Assembly: GCF_015352955.1 (NCBI RefSeq)
Contig: NZ_JACYOX010000022.1
Coordinates: forward strand, 1-64,000
Direction: 5' to 3'
Source of the DNA: Noviherbaspirillum soli
GTDB taxonomy: Bacteria > Pseudomonadota > Gammaproteobacteria > Burkholderiales > Burkholderiaceae_D
DNA length: 64,000 nt
Shown: positions 49,145-59,888 of the stretch, in pieces
Numbering within the stretch: the first letter of the stretch is position 1
Layout: each line of letters starts with the position of its first letter
Notes under the pieces: model-generated
Database searches by the model: none
The model's input: only the letters and a program-made list of their open reading frames with translations
What the model was told of the DNA's origin: nothing
Position numbers and translations under genes: made by a program

Positions 49145-50543
49145 TTATAAGACCTTTCCCGGATTCATCAGTTGAAGCGGGTCCAGTGCCTGCTTGATCG
49201 TTCGCATCAGGCGCATTTCGACGTCAGACTTGTATTGCTTTACTTCCTCGCGTTTCAATGCCCCCAAGCCATGCTCGGCGGAGATCGAACCGTTGTAGCT
49301 GTTGACGCTGTCATGGACCACCTGATTGACTTCATGCTGACGGTTGATGAACTCATCCGCTGGCACGCCCACTGGCGGCGAGACGTTGTAGTGCAGGTTG
49401 CCATCTCCCAGGTGGCCGAAGGTGACCATCTGTATACCCGGAAATTGCTCGGCAAGCGAGGCGTCGGTTTCACGTATGAAATCACCGATACGGGAAATCG
49501 GCACCGATACATCGTGCTTGATATTCTTGCCTTCGTCGGCTTGCGCCAAGGTAATGTGTTCACGCAGGTCCCATAGCGCACGCGACTGCGCAATGGACCC
49601 TGCAACGACTGCATCCTGGATGACGTCTTCCTCCAGCGCGCTGGTGATCAGCGACTCCAGCGTTTCCATCGCGTGCTCTTCGGACTCGCTATCCGATAAT
49701 TCGAGCAGCACATACTGTGGATACGGCTGCGGAAATGGAAGCTGCATTTGTGGATAATGTTTCGCAACAAGTTCCAGGCAAAACTGCGACATCAGCTCGA
49801 AGCCCGTCAGTGTCGCCCCGCAGCGCTGCTGCGCCAGTGTCAGCAGCGCCAGGGCGTTGTCGGTCGTCTGCATGGCCGCCAGTGCAGTCAGCTGCGCCTT
49901 CGGCTGGGGAAACAGCTTGATCACCGCGCCCGTGATGATGCCCAGCGTGCCTTCAGCGCCGATGAACAGATCGCGCAGATCGTAGCCAGTGTTGTCCTTG
50001 CGCAGTCCGCGCAGGCCATTCCATATCTCGCCTTGCGGCGTGACGACTTCCAGGCCCAGGCATAGTTCGCGGGTATTGCCGTAACGCAGAACGCCGGTGC
50101 CGCCTGCATTGGTCGACAGGTTGCCGCCTATCGTGCAACTGCCTTCGGCTCCCAGCGAGAGCGGAAACAGGCGGCCCGCCTCGGCTGCCGCGTTCTGGAT
50201 TTGAGCGAGGATGCAACCGGCGTCCACCGTCATGGTGTTATTGATCACGTCAACCGCCCTGATCCGGTTCATGCGTCCGAGCGAGAGCACGACTTCACGA
50301 CCGCTGTCGTCGGGCACGCTGCCCAGCACCAGTCCGGTATTGCCGCCCTGTGGCACGACCGGCACCCGTGCTTCACTGCACAGCTTGACCAGGGCCGCGA
50401 CTTCCTCCACCGACCCCGGCCGCAGGATGGCCTGGGCGCGGCCGGTGAAGCGGCGGCGCCAGTCGGTAAGGTAAGGGGCCATGTCGGCCTCGTTGGTGAT
50501 GACATAGGGCGCGCCAATGGCGGCGCGGCACAGATCGAGAAAA

Positions 50544-50551
<8 letters not shown>
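49145..50551 (-). CDS. FAD-linked oxidoreductase (GlcD / D-2-hydroxyacid dehydrogenase type)
   Basis: This 468-residue protein has the vanillyl-alcohol-oxidase FAD fold: V-V-P-Q-G-G-N-T-G-L-V, L-G-A-E-G-S-C-T-I-G-G-N-L-S-T-N-A-G-G, and a C-terminal GlcD-type domain with G-H-L-G-D-G-N-L-H-Y-N and E-H-G-L-G. It should oxidise a D-2-hydroxy acid such as D-2-hydroxyglutarate or D-lactate; no GlcE/GlcF partners are present. Its first 8 bases overlap the DUF2069 gene. Confidence 0.87.
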
Positions 50552-51580
<1,029 letters not shown>

Positions 51581-51602
51581 CTATAACAAAATCGCACAGC
51601 GC

Positions 51603-52883
51603 ATGCTCTCGGATGACCAATCGCTCTTCGCCGGATTCGCCAATGTGCAGGTGCGCGACCTGCTGCGGTTCGCCGGCCGCCGCCTGCAGGAAGAACGCCT
51701 GCCTCAGGTCGCCGGCAGCCTGACCTTCACCACGGTGCTGGCCCTGGTGCCGGTGCTGACCATTGCGCTGGCCGTCTTCACCACGTTTCCGCTGTTCGAT
51801 ACCTTCCGCCGCGCTCTGGAAAGCTACTTTCTGCGCAGCCTGATTCCGGGCGGGATCGCCAATACCATCCTGAACTACCTGAACCAGTTCGCCAGCCAGG
51901 CGACCCGGCTGTCTGCCGTCGGCGCAGTGGCCCTGATTGCCACCGCGGTGGCCATGGTAGGCACGGTCGACCGCACCTTCAACCGGATCTGGCGGGTCCG
52001 GACCAAGCGGCCGTTCGCGCAGCGGGTGCTGACTTATTGGGCTGTCATCACCCTGGGACCCTTGCTGATCGGCGTTTCCATCTCGCTGACCGGTTACCTG
52101 TTTGCCGCCACCAATGGCGTCGTGCTGAGGGTGCCGCTGCTGGGCGCGCTGGCGTACACCCTGGTATCGCTGGCGCTCAATTCAGGCGCTTTCACGCTGC
52201 TGTACATGGTGGTGCCGAATCGGCTGATCGACTGGCGCGATGCCGCCTGTGGCGGGGTGCTGGCGGCGATTGCATTCGAATTGTCCAAGCGGCTCTTTGC
52301 GGTGTTCGTCGCCAGCTTTCCCACTTATACCGTGCTGTATGGCACGCTGGCCGCCATGCCGCTGTTTCTGGTCTGGGTCTATCTGGGCTGGCTGATTATT
52401 TTGATCGGCGCGACGCTGGCGGCGGCGCTGCCGGTGGTGCGTTATGAACGCTGGTGGCATGTGCCACGACCCGGCAGCGAATTCATCGATGCGCTCGCCC
52501 TGCTGGGCATGCTGTACCAGGCCCGGCATGAAGAGTCGGCCGCGGTATCGGCGGCAACGCTGCGCACGCGCACCCGCATTGGCTTTGAAGAGTCGGAACG
52601 GTTGCTGCAGCAAATGCTGGAAGCGGGCTGGGTCGGGCGTATCAGGCAGGAGGCGGTGCGCCGTCGCGTGCAGTTCGGCAAGCGCCAGACCGAGGGATTG
52701 GACAGCTGGACCCTGCTCGGCAATCCGGATCAGTTACGGCTGGCCGAAGTCTACCGGCTGTTCGTCTTCACTGCGACCGACGGCCTGCCGCTTTCGCAGG
52801 CAGTGGAGGAGGCGGTGGAGCAGGGGCTGCAGCAGACGCTGGCGGATTATTTTCGCCGGCATCCGCTGCCTGTGCTTGCCTGA
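51603..52883 (+). CDS. YihY/BrkB-family inner membrane protein
   Basis: This 426-residue protein has the YihY core: Q-V-A-G-S-L-T-F-T-T-V-L-A-L-V-P, G-T-V-D-R-T-F-N-R-I-W and a later Y-G-T-L-A-A-M-P-L-F-L-V-W-V-Y-L, with about six membrane helices. The C-terminal 130 residues are soluble and resemble a winged-helix tail. The function is uncertain despite the old RNase BN name. ATG 51603 is chosen; an upstream ATG at 51555 overlaps the wrbA start and the likely promoter (TATTAT at 51563). It converges on the hydrolase gene with a 5-base gap. Confidence 0.82.
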   Translation: MLSDDQSLFAGFANVQVRDLLRFAGRRLQEERLPQVAGSLTFTTVLALVPVLTIALAVFTTFPLFDTFRRALESYFLRSLIPGGIANTILNYLNQFASQATRLSAVGAVALIATAVAMVGTVDRTFNRIWRVRTKRPFAQRVLTYWAVITLGPLLIGVSISLTGYLFAATNGVVLRVPLLGALAYTLVSLALNSGAFTLLYMVVPNRLIDWRDAACGGVLAAIAFELSKRLFAVFVASFPTYTVLYGTLAAMPLFLVWVYLGWLIILIGATLAAALPVVRYERWWHVPRPGSEFIDALALLGMLYQARHEESAAVSAATLRTRTRIGFEESERLLQQMLEAGWVGRIRQEAVRRRVQFGKRQTEGLDSWTLLGNPDQLRLAEVYRLFVFTATDGLPLSQAVEEAVEQGLQQTLADYFRRHPLPVLA

Positions 52884-52888
52884 GGACG

Positions 52889-53698
52889 CTATGTTTCGCT
52901 GGCAAAGCCGTACAGCGCGTCCAGCACCGCATCAGGCTGCTCCGCCATCAGCGAGTGACCCGCGGCCGGGACTATGACGGTGCGGGCATGGGCTATTGCC
53001 TGCTTCAGCGTGGAGGTCGCCTTCGGTGGCGTCATCATGTCGCGCTGGCCCAGCAGGAGCAGGGTGGGGCAGCTGACCTTTGCAGCAGCGGCTTGGCCAT
53101 GCGCATAGTCGTTGCAGACTGAAAAATCGGTATGGAACAACAGTTCCGGGCCGCGCTGCGCGATGCGCTGCATCAGCCGGCGCGAGCCTTCCATCACGGA
53201 GAAGCCGGGTCCCGGGCTGGACGGCTTGGCCGACATCGTCGAGTGCGACCAGATGTTGACCATATCGATGGCGCGCTGCTCCTCCTCGCGTGCCGCGCTC
53301 AACAGCGCATCGGATACCTTCATCGGATAGGCGGTGCCGACCAGCGCCAGCTTGCTCACGCGCTCGGGCGCGCTGCCGGCGGTTTCCAGCGCCGCCAGCG
53401 AGCCCATGCTGTGCCCGATCAGCATGGCCTTGTCGATGCCGGCGGCGTCGAGCAGCGCAAGCAGCCACGCGCTGATCGCTTCAATGCTGTTCAGGGCCGG
53501 GCCGGCGCTGCGGCCATGGCCGGGCAGATCGACCGCCAGCACGTTATAGCCGTGATGGGCGAAGTAGCGGGTCTGCAGGATCCATACCGAATGGTCGGAT
53601 TGCGCGCCGTGAATGAACACCACGCTGGGCTGCGCCGGATTGAAGGCTTTGCCGCCGGTGTAGCAGTAGGCAGTCTTTTCCTGGATCTGGAAGTCCAT
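52889..53698 (-). CDS. Alpha/beta-fold hydrolase
   Basis: This 269-residue hydrolase has V-F-I-H-G-A-Q-S-D-H-S for the oxyanion region, the nucleophile elbow G-H-S-M-G (serine near residue 96), an aspartate in G-Q-R-D and the histidine in A-G-H-S-L. The cap resembles carboxylesterases; the substrate is unknown. It begins one base after the stop of the sulfhydrylase gene, so the two are cotranscribed, which may point to an ester or thioester in sulfur amino acid metabolism. Confidence 0.82.
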   Translation of the reverse strand: MDFQIQEKTAYCYTGGKAFNPAQPSVVFIHGAQSDHSVWILQTRYFAHHGYNVLAVDLPGHGRSAGPALNSIEAISAWLLALLDAAGIDKAMLIGHSMGSLAALETAGSAPERVSKLALVGTAYPMKVSDALLSAAREEEQRAIDMVNIWSHSTMSAKPSSPGPGFSVMEGSRRLMQRIAQRGPELLFHTDFSVCNDYAHGQAAAAKVSCPTLLLLGQRDMMTPPKATSTLKQAIAHARTVIVPAAGHSLMAEQPDAVLDALYGFASET

Positions 53699-53699
53699 C

Positions 53700-55010
53700 T
53701 CAGCGTCCCTTCTGCGCAGCCTTCAGGCCGCGCGACAAGTCTTCGATCAGGTCGTCGGCATCCTCCAGGCCGACGGACAGGCGCATCGTGCCTTCCTTGA
53801 TGCCGGAGGCGGCCAGCTGTTCGGCGGGCACCCGGAAGTGGGTGGTGGAAGCGGGATGAATCACCAGCGACTTGGCATCGCCGACATTGGCCAGATGGGA
53901 GAAGATGCTCAGTGCCTCGACGAAGCGGCGGCCGGCGGCGCGGTCGCCGCGGATGCTGAAGGAGAACACGGCGCCGCAGCCGCGCGGCAACAGGCGCTTG
54001 GCAAGCTCATGGTCCGGGTGCGATGGCAATTCAGGATAGGACACCGATTCCACCGCCGGATGGGCAGCCAGGAATTCCACCACGCGGCGGGCGTTGGCCA
54101 CATGCTTTTCCATGCGTAGCGGCAGGGTCTCTATGCCCTGCAGGATCGCAAATGCATTGTGCGGGCTCATTACCGCGCCGAAGTCGCGCAGGCCTTCGCG
54201 CCGCGCGCGCAGCGCGAAGGGCGCCACCGTCGACTCTTCGGAAAAGACCATGCCGTGGAAGCCGTCGTACGGCTCGCACAGTTCAGGGAAGTTGCCGGTC
54301 CGGTCATGCGCCGCCTGCCAGTCGAAGGTGCCGCCGTCGACCAGCAGGCCGCCGACCGCGGTGCCGTGGCCGCACAGGAATTTGGTGGCGGAATGAAACA
54401 GCAGATCGGCGCCGTGCTCGAAGGGCTTGAGCAACCAGGGCGTGGTGAAGGTGGAGTCCACCATCAGCGGCAGATGATGCTCATGCGCGACCTCGGCCAC
54501 GCGCGGAATGTCCAGCACGTCCAGGCCGGGGTTGCCCAGGGTTTCGCCGAACAGCACCTTGGTGTTGGGCTGGATGGCATTGCGCCAGGCATCGATGTCG
54601 CGCGGGTCGACGAAGGTGGTGGCTATGCCGAAGCGCTTCATCGTATAGGCCAGCAGATTCTGCGAGCCGCCATACAGTGCGCGCGATGCGACCACATGCG
54701 CGCCGGCGCCGGCGATGGTGGCCAGGCCCAGGTGCATCGCTGCCTGGCCGCTGGCCACGGCGATGCCGGCCACGCCGCCTTCCAGCGCCGCGATGCGCTC
54801 TTCCAGCACCGCATTGGTCGGATTGGAGATGCGTGAATACACATGGCCGGCGCGCTCCATGTTGAACAGGGCGGCGGCATGGTCGGAGTCCTTGAAGACG
54901 TAGGACGTGGTGAGGTAGATCGGGGTGGCGCGGGCGCCGGTGGCGGGGTCGGGAACGGCGCCGGCATGCAGCGCCATCGTGTCGAAGCCCGGGTATCTGG
55001 GGTCGCTCAT
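53700..55010 (-). CDS. metY: O-acetylhomoserine aminocarboxypropyltransferase (MetY-like)
   Basis: This 436-residue PLP enzyme of the Cys/Met metabolism family has T-T-S-Y-V-F near the start, Y-S-R-I-S-N-P-T, S-G-Q-A-A, and the Schiff-base lysine in H-S-A-T-K-F-L-C-G-H-G. Length and motifs fit O-acetylhomoserine sulfhydrylase, which makes homocysteine from O-acetylhomoserine and sulfide. The ATG at 55008-55010 follows AGGAG; the longer frame upstream is not used. It leads a two-gene operon with the hydrolase. Confidence 0.88.
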   Translation of the reverse strand: MSDPRYPGFDTMALHAGAVPDPATGARATPIYLTTSYVFKDSDHAAALFNMERAGHVYSRISNPTNAVLEERIAALEGGVAGIAVASGQAAMHLGLATIAGAGAHVVASRALYGGSQNLLAYTMKRFGIATTFVDPRDIDAWRNAIQPNTKVLFGETLGNPGLDVLDIPRVAEVAHEHHLPLMVDSTFTTPWLLKPFEHGADLLFHSATKFLCGHGTAVGGLLVDGGTFDWQAAHDRTGNFPELCEPYDGFHGMVFSEESTVAPFALRARREGLRDFGAVMSPHNAFAILQGIETLPLRMEKHVANARRVVEFLAAHPAVESVSYPELPSHPDHELAKRLLPRGCGAVFSFSIRGDRAAGRRFVEALSIFSHLANVGDAKSLVIHPASTTHFRVPAEQLAASGIKEGTMRLSVGLEDADDLIEDLSRGLKAAQKGR

Positions 55011-55132
55011 GGCTGGTCTCTCTCCTTGATTATTGCCGGGCATCGTAGCAGTTGCGGCCCGGGCGTGCGCTGGATTTTTCAGGACGGTTACGCTACATTG
55101 CGGAAGGCAAAACAATAACGGGCTGGGCGGAC

Positions 55133-55579
55133 ATGAAAGTTTCAGAGATTTTAAAGGTCAAGGGCGACATCCTCTATACCGTCACGCCGGAAACCCCATT
55201 GCAGCAGGCCATCGCCACCATGGCTGAAAGGGACATCGGTTCCCTGGTCGTGATGGAATTCGGTGAACTGGTCGGCATGCTGACCTTCCGCGAAGTGGTC
55301 AAGGCAGTGCACGCAAACGAGGGCGTGGTGGGCAATGGCACTGTCCGCAGGCATATGGATGATCACCCGATCACGATCACGCCCGATACCGATATCAATG
55401 AAGTGCGCCGCCTGATGCTGGAGCGCCATGCCCGCTATGTGCCGGTGGTGAATGCCAAAACCCTGCTCGGCGTGATTTCCTTCTATGACGTGGCCAAGGC
55501 GGTGTTCGAGGCGCAGAGCTTCGAGAACAAGATGCTGAAGGCCTATATCCGCGATTGGCCCAACGAGGGGGACGAGTAG
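55133..55579 (+). CDS. CBS-domain protein
   Basis: This 148-residue protein is two CBS repeats and little else: I-G-S-L-V-V-M-E-F-G-E-L-V-G-M-L-T in the first, Y-V-P-V-V-N-A-K-T-L-L-G-V-I-S-F-Y-D in the second. Stand-alone pairs like this bind adenosine nucleotides and regulate a partner. The target is unknown. A strong terminator follows. Confidence 0.88.
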   Translation: MKVSEILKVKGDILYTVTPETPLQQAIATMAERDIGSLVVMEFGELVGMLTFREVVKAVHANEGVVGNGTVRRHMDDHPITITPDTDINEVRRLMLERHARYVPVVNAKTLLGVISFYDVAKAVFEAQSFENKMLKAYIRDWPNEGDE

Positions 55580-55597
55580 GCCGTCGCATGCAGATCC

Positions 55598-55636
55598 AAG
55601 CCGTTCATCGCGTTTGCCGCATGAACGGCTTTTTTT
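55598..55636 (+). terminator. Intrinsic terminator after the CBS gene
   Basis: AAGCCGTTCAT (55598-55608) and ATGAACGGCTT (55621-55631) form an 11-bp stem, followed by T residues to 55636. Confidence 0.85.
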
Positions 55637-55694
55637 ATGGCCGCGGCCAACGAGACAGCCGTCGCGGCTTGCCGCAGAACAGACAAGGAGACTT

Positions 55695-56687
55695 ATGCAT
55701 ATCGCCATCATCGGCGCCGGGCTTGCCGGCTTGAGTTGCGCGCGCGAGCTTCTGGCCGCCCGCCATACCGTGACGATCTATGAAAAGCATCCCGATGTGG
55801 GTGGCCGTACCCGGACCTGCGAAACCGAAGTCGGCGGCCTCGATTTTGGCGCCCAGTACTTCACTGCCCAGAGCGATGCCTTCCAGAAGCGGGTGGCCGC
55901 CTGGCGCAGGGCGGGCTGGGTTGCGCCCTGGAGCGGCAAGCTGGTGCGCCTGGAAGACGGCAAGGCGCAGTCGGCGGGCCGCGCCCAGCAGCGGCTGGTG
56001 GGCGTGCCGGGCATGGGATCGCTGGCCGGCCATCTTGCGCTGGGCGCCGACGTGCGCCTGGAGCAGCGGGTCAATGCAATCGAAGCCCATGGCGACCAGT
56101 GGCTGCTGTCGGTGGAAGCCGACACGGTGCCGATCCCGGCCACCGCCGGGCCGTTCGACGCAGTGATACTCGCCATTCCGTCCGACCAGGCGACATTGCT
56201 GCTGGAAGCGGCGCCCGAACTGGGGGCCAAGACCGCTGCGATGCAGATGGCGCCTTGCTGGTCGCTGATACTGGCATTCCAGGACACGCTGGGCCTGGCG
56301 TATGACGGCGCCTGGGTGCAGGGCGGGCGGCTGGGCTGGATCGCGCGCGACGCCTCCAAGCCGCAGCGCCGGCCCGGCGAGCACTGGATCGCGCATTCCA
56401 CGCCCGAATGGGCTACCGAGCACCTGATGGAAGACCCGGAACGTGCCCGCGAGAAGCTGCTCAAGGCCTTCCACGAGATCACCGGTTCTGCCGTCCAGCC
56501 CGTGTATTCGGCGGTGCATCGCTGGCCTTATGCGCAGGCGCTGCAGCCCTTGCCAGGCGTGTTCCTGTGGGATGAAGCGCGCCGCATCGGCGTCTGCGGC
56601 GACTGGTTCGACTGCGGACTGGAAGGGGGCGGGCGCATCGAAAATGCCTGCCTGAGCGGGATGGCGCTTGGCAACGCGATTGCCTGA
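55695..56687 (+). CDS. Renalase-like NAD(P)/FAD-dependent oxidoreductase
   Basis: This 330-residue flavoprotein opens with M-H-I-A-I-I-G-A-G-L-A-G-L-S-C-A-R and Y-E-K-H-P-D-V-G-G-R-T-R, the amine-oxidase FAD-binding start, and closes with G-V-C-G-D-W-F-D-C-G-L-E-G near the flavin. It is close in size and pattern to renalase homologues. AAGGAG precedes the ATG. The substrate is unknown. Confidence 0.82.
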   Translation: MHIAIIGAGLAGLSCARELLAARHTVTIYEKHPDVGGRTRTCETEVGGLDFGAQYFTAQSDAFQKRVAAWRRAGWVAPWSGKLVRLEDGKAQSAGRAQQRLVGVPGMGSLAGHLALGADVRLEQRVNAIEAHGDQWLLSVEADTVPIPATAGPFDAVILAIPSDQATLLLEAAPELGAKTAAMQMAPCWSLILAFQDTLGLAYDGAWVQGGRLGWIARDASKPQRRPGEHWIAHSTPEWATEHLMEDPERAREKLLKAFHEITGSAVQPVYSAVHRWPYAQALQPLPGVFLWDEARRIGVCGDWFDCGLEGGGRIENACLSGMALGNAIA

Positions 56688-56710
56688 GGTAGACTCCGGT
56701 TTTTGATTTC

Positions 56711-56745
56711 CTGCCGGCACGCATCGTGCCGGCAGATTTCCTTTC
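56711..56745 (+). terminator. Weak hairpin before the MFS-acyltransferase gene
   Basis: CTGCCGGCAC (56711-56720) and GTGCCGGCAG (56726-56735) form a perfect 10-bp stem. On the plus strand it is followed by ATTTCCTTTC, a poor T run; on the minus strand by GAAATCAAAAA. It may end the flavoprotein transcript. Confidence 0.45.
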
Positions 56746-56755
56746 ATCCCCGACC

Positions 56756-58642
56756 ATGCAAAAGAACAGCCAGTTTGCCCTGCTGCGCCAGCGCCGCTTC
56801 GCGCCTTTCTTCTGGACCCAGTTTCTGGGCGCGTTCAACGACAATGTCTTCAAGACCGCGCTGCTGACCATCATCACCTATGAGGCGGCGAGCTGGACCA
56901 CGGCCGATGTCGGCCTGCTCAACAACCTGATCCCCGGCCTCTTCATCCTGCCCTTCCTGCTGTTTTCCGCCACTGCCGGGCAACTGGCCGACAAGTTCGA
57001 GAAGTCCATGCTGACGCGCTACGTCAAGCTGCTGGAGATTGGCATCATGCTGCTGGCCGCGGTGGGTTGGGTAACGCACAGCCTGTGGCTGCTGGTGGCC
57101 GCGGTGGTCGGCATGGGCCTGCATTCCACGCTGTTCGGACCGGTGAAATATGCCTACCTGCCGCAACAGCTGAAAGCCGAGGAACTGGTCGGCGGCAACG
57201 GCGTGATCGAAATGGGCACTTTCGTTGGCATCCTGCTGGGCGAGGTCCTGGGCGCGGTGCTGGTGCTGCACAAGCCCTGGGGCGTGGAACTGGTGGCCGG
57301 CGGCACCATCGCGATTGCCATCCTCGGATGGCTGACCAGCCGCGCGATACCGCTGACGCCGCCGCCGGCGCCCAAGCTGCGCATCAACTGGAATCCAGTG
57401 ACCGAAACCATACGCAACATCGGTTACACCCGGCAGAACCGGACGGTGTTCCTGTCGGTGCTGGGCAATTCCTGGTTCTGGTTTTACGGCGCCATCATGC
57501 TGGCCCAGTTTCCGCTGTATGCGAAGAATTACCTGCATGGCGACCATGGCGTGTTCGTGCTGCTGCTGACGGTGTTCTCGCTCGGCATTGGCGCCGGCTC
57601 GCTGCTGTGCGAGCGGCTCTCCGGCCACAAGGTGGAGATCGGCCTGGTGCCGTTCGGCTCGATCGGCCTGTCGCTGTTCGGCTTCGACCTGTTCCTGGCC
57701 AGCCTGTCCTATGTCAACACCGAGCTGGTCGGCGTATCGGGCTTCCTCGGGCAGCAGGGCAGCTGGCGCATCCTGTTCGACTGCGTGATGATCGGCGTCT
57801 TCGGCGGCTTCTACATCGTGCCCCTGTTCGCGCTGATCCAGACCCGCTGCGACCCGGCGCACCTGTCGCGCACGATTGCCGGCATGAACATCATGAATGC
57901 GCTGTTCATGGTGGCGGCCGCGCTGGTGGCGATGCTGCTGCTGGGGATGGGGCTGTCGATACCGCAGATCTTCATGGTCACCGCGCTGATGAATGCGGTG
58001 GTGGCGCTCTACATCTTCCTGCTGGTGCCGGAATTCCTGATGCGCTTCTTCGCCTGGATGCTGATTCACACCATCCACCGCGTGCATACGGTGGACACCG
58101 ACCGCATTCCCGAATTCGGGCCGGCGGTGCTGGTATGCAACCATGTCAGCTATGTCGATGCGCTGGTGATCGCCGCCGCCAGCCCGCGCCCGATCCGCTT
58201 CGTGATGGACCATCGCATCTTCGCCATACCGGTGATCTCCTGGGTGTTCCGTGCCGCCAAGGCGATACCGATCGCGCCGGCGAAGGAAGACGCGCAGCTG
58301 ATGCAGCAGGCCTACGACCGCATCGCCGCTGCCCTCGAGGAAGGCGAGCTGGTCTGCATTTTCCCGGAAGGCAAACTGACCCGCGACGGCGAGATCGATG
58401 CATTCCGCAGCGGCGTGCAGCACATCGTTGCACGCACGCCGGTGCCGGTGATCCCGATGGCGCTGCGCGGCCTCTGGGGCAGCCTGCTCACCCGCAGCGA
58501 CGGCAATCCGTTCGAGCGCTCGTTCCGGCGTGGCTTCTGGTCCAGGCTGTCGCTGTCGGTGGGCGAGCCGCTGGCGCCGGCGCAGGCGACGCCGGACGCC
58601 TTGCGCCAGCAGGTCATGACGCTGCGCGGCGACTGGAAATAG
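56756..58642 (+). CDS. MFS transporter fused to a PlsC-type acyltransferase (LplT-Aas-like)
   Basis: This 628-residue protein has a 12-helix MFS part (residues 1 to about 420, starting R-R-F-A-P-F-F-W-T-Q-F-L-G-A-F-N-D-N like LplT). A 1-acyl-glycerophosphate acyltransferase domain follows (catalytic N-H-V-S-Y-V-D near residue 460, F-P-E-G-K-L-T later). In E. coli the flippase LplT and the acyltransferase/acyl-ACP synthetase Aas are separate. Here the first two are fused and the AMP-binding synthetase part is absent. It likely flips lysophospholipids inward and reacylates them, but would need acyl donors from elsewhere. ATG 56756 gives the LplT-like start. Confidence 0.85.
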   Translation: MQKNSQFALLRQRRFAPFFWTQFLGAFNDNVFKTALLTIITYEAASWTTADVGLLNNLIPGLFILPFLLFSATAGQLADKFEKSMLTRYVKLLEIGIMLLAAVGWVTHSLWLLVAAVVGMGLHSTLFGPVKYAYLPQQLKAEELVGGNGVIEMGTFVGILLGEVLGAVLVLHKPWGVELVAGGTIAIAILGWLTSRAIPLTPPPAPKLRINWNPVTETIRNIGYTRQNRTVFLSVLGNSWFWFYGAIMLAQFPLYAKNYLHGDHGVFVLLLTVFSLGIGAGSLLCERLSGHKVEIGLVPFGSIGLSLFGFDLFLASLSYVNTELVGVSGFLGQQGSWRILFDCVMIGVFGGFYIVPLFALIQTRCDPAHLSRTIAGMNIMNALFMVAAALVAMLLLGMGLSIPQIFMVTALMNAVVALYIFLLVPEFLMRFFAWMLIHTIHRVHTVDTDRIPEFGPAVLVCNHVSYVDALVIAAASPRPIRFVMDHRIFAIPVISWVFRAAKAIPIAPAKEDAQLMQQAYDRIAAALEEGELVCIFPEGKLTRDGEIDAFRSGVQHIVARTPVPVIPMALRGLWGSLLTRSDGNPFERSFRRGFWSRLSLSVGEPLAPAQATPDALRQQVMTLRGDWK

Positions 58643-58748
58643 CCGCGAACGCTAGGCGTGGCGCCGGCAAACGCCCGGCGCTTGCCGGGCAGCGTCGGCG
58701 CGCTGGTAAAATCACGGCTTTCCGCTCAACACTTCCTCTGGCGACATC

Positions 58749-59852
58749 ATGGCTGGCAATACCTTCGGCACTCTCTTTACCGTCACCACTTTCGGCGAAT
58801 CGCATGGCCCGGCAATCGGCTGCGTGGTGGATGGCTGCCCGCCCGGCCTGGCGCTGACCGTGGAGGACATCCAGCCTGAACTCGAGCGCAGGAAGCCCGG
58901 CACCTCGCGCCACGTGACCCAGCGCAAGGAGCCGGATACGGTGGAAATCCTGTCGGGCGTTTATGAGGGCAAGACCACCGGCACGCCGATCGCGCTGATG
59001 ATCCGCAACCAGGACCAGCGCAGCCACGACTACGGCAACATCGTTGAAACCTTCCGCCCCGGCCATGCCGACTATACCTACTGGCACAAGTACGGCATCC
59101 GCGACCCGCGTGGCGGCGGCCGTTCCTCCGCCCGGCTGACCGCGCCGGTCGTGGGCGCCGCGGCCATTGCAAAGAAATGGCTGCAGCAGCAGTACGGCAC
59201 CGTGTTCAGGGGCTGCATGAGCCAGCTGGGCGAGATCGAGATTCCCTTCGTCGGCTGGGAGCATGTGCCGGAGAATCCCTTCTTTGCCGCCAACCCGGAT
59301 GTGATTCCCGCGCTGGAAGCCTACATGGATGGGCTGCGCAAGGCGGGCGACTCCTGCGGTGCGCGCATCGACGTGGTTGCCCAGAACGTGCCGGTAGGCC
59401 TGGGCGAACCCATCTATGACAAGCTCGACGCCGACATCGCCTACGCGATGATGGGCATCAATGCAGTCAAGGGCGTGGAGATCGGCGCCGGCTTTCGCTC
59501 GGTGGCGCAGAAGGGCACCGAGCATGGCGACGAGCTGACCCCGGCCGGCTTTGCCAGCAACCATGCCGGCGGCGTGCTGGGCGGCATCTCCACCGGCCAG
59601 GACATCACGGTCTCGATCGCCATCAAGCCCACTTCCAGCATCCGCACCGCGCGCAACTCGATCGACAAGGCCGGCAATCCGGTCATGGTGGAAACCTTCG
59701 GCCGCCACGATCCCTGCGTGGGCATCCGCGCCACCCCGATCGCCGAGGCGATGCTGGCGCTGGTGCTGATGGATCATGCGCTGCGCCATCGTGCGCAATG
59801 CGGCGATGTCGCGGTGGACACGCCGCGCATCCCCGGTCATATCGCTTCCTGA
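58749..59852 (+). CDS. aroC: Chorismate synthase
   Basis: This 367-residue enzyme has the three family signatures: [10 protein letters not shown] near the start, G-G-G-R-S-S-A-R in the middle, and R-H-D-P-C-V-G-I-R near the end. It makes chorismate from 5-enolpyruvylshikimate-3-phosphate with reduced FMN. Full length. The upstream spacer of about 100 bases shows no strong ribosome binding site. Confidence 0.96.
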   Translation: MAGNTFGTLFTVTTFGESHGPAIGCVVDGCPPGLALTVEDIQPELERRKPGTSRHVTQRKEPDTVEILSGVYEGKTTGTPIALMIRNQDQRSHDYGNIVETFRPGHADYTYWHKYGIRDPRGGGRSSARLTAPVVGAAAIAKKWLQQQYGTVFRGCMSQLGEIEIPFVGWEHVPENPFFAANPDVIPALEAYMDGLRKAGDSCGARIDVVAQNVPVGLGEPIYDKLDADIAYAMMGINAVKGVEIGAGFRSVAQKGTEHGDELTPAGFASNHAGGVLGGISTGQDITVSIAIKPTSSIRTARNSIDKAGNPVMVETFGRHDPCVGIRATPIAEAMLALVLMDHALRHRAQCGDVAVDTPRIPGHIAS

Positions 59853-59888
59853 TCTCGGCCCTACGCCAGGCGGCGCCCGCTCAGCACC

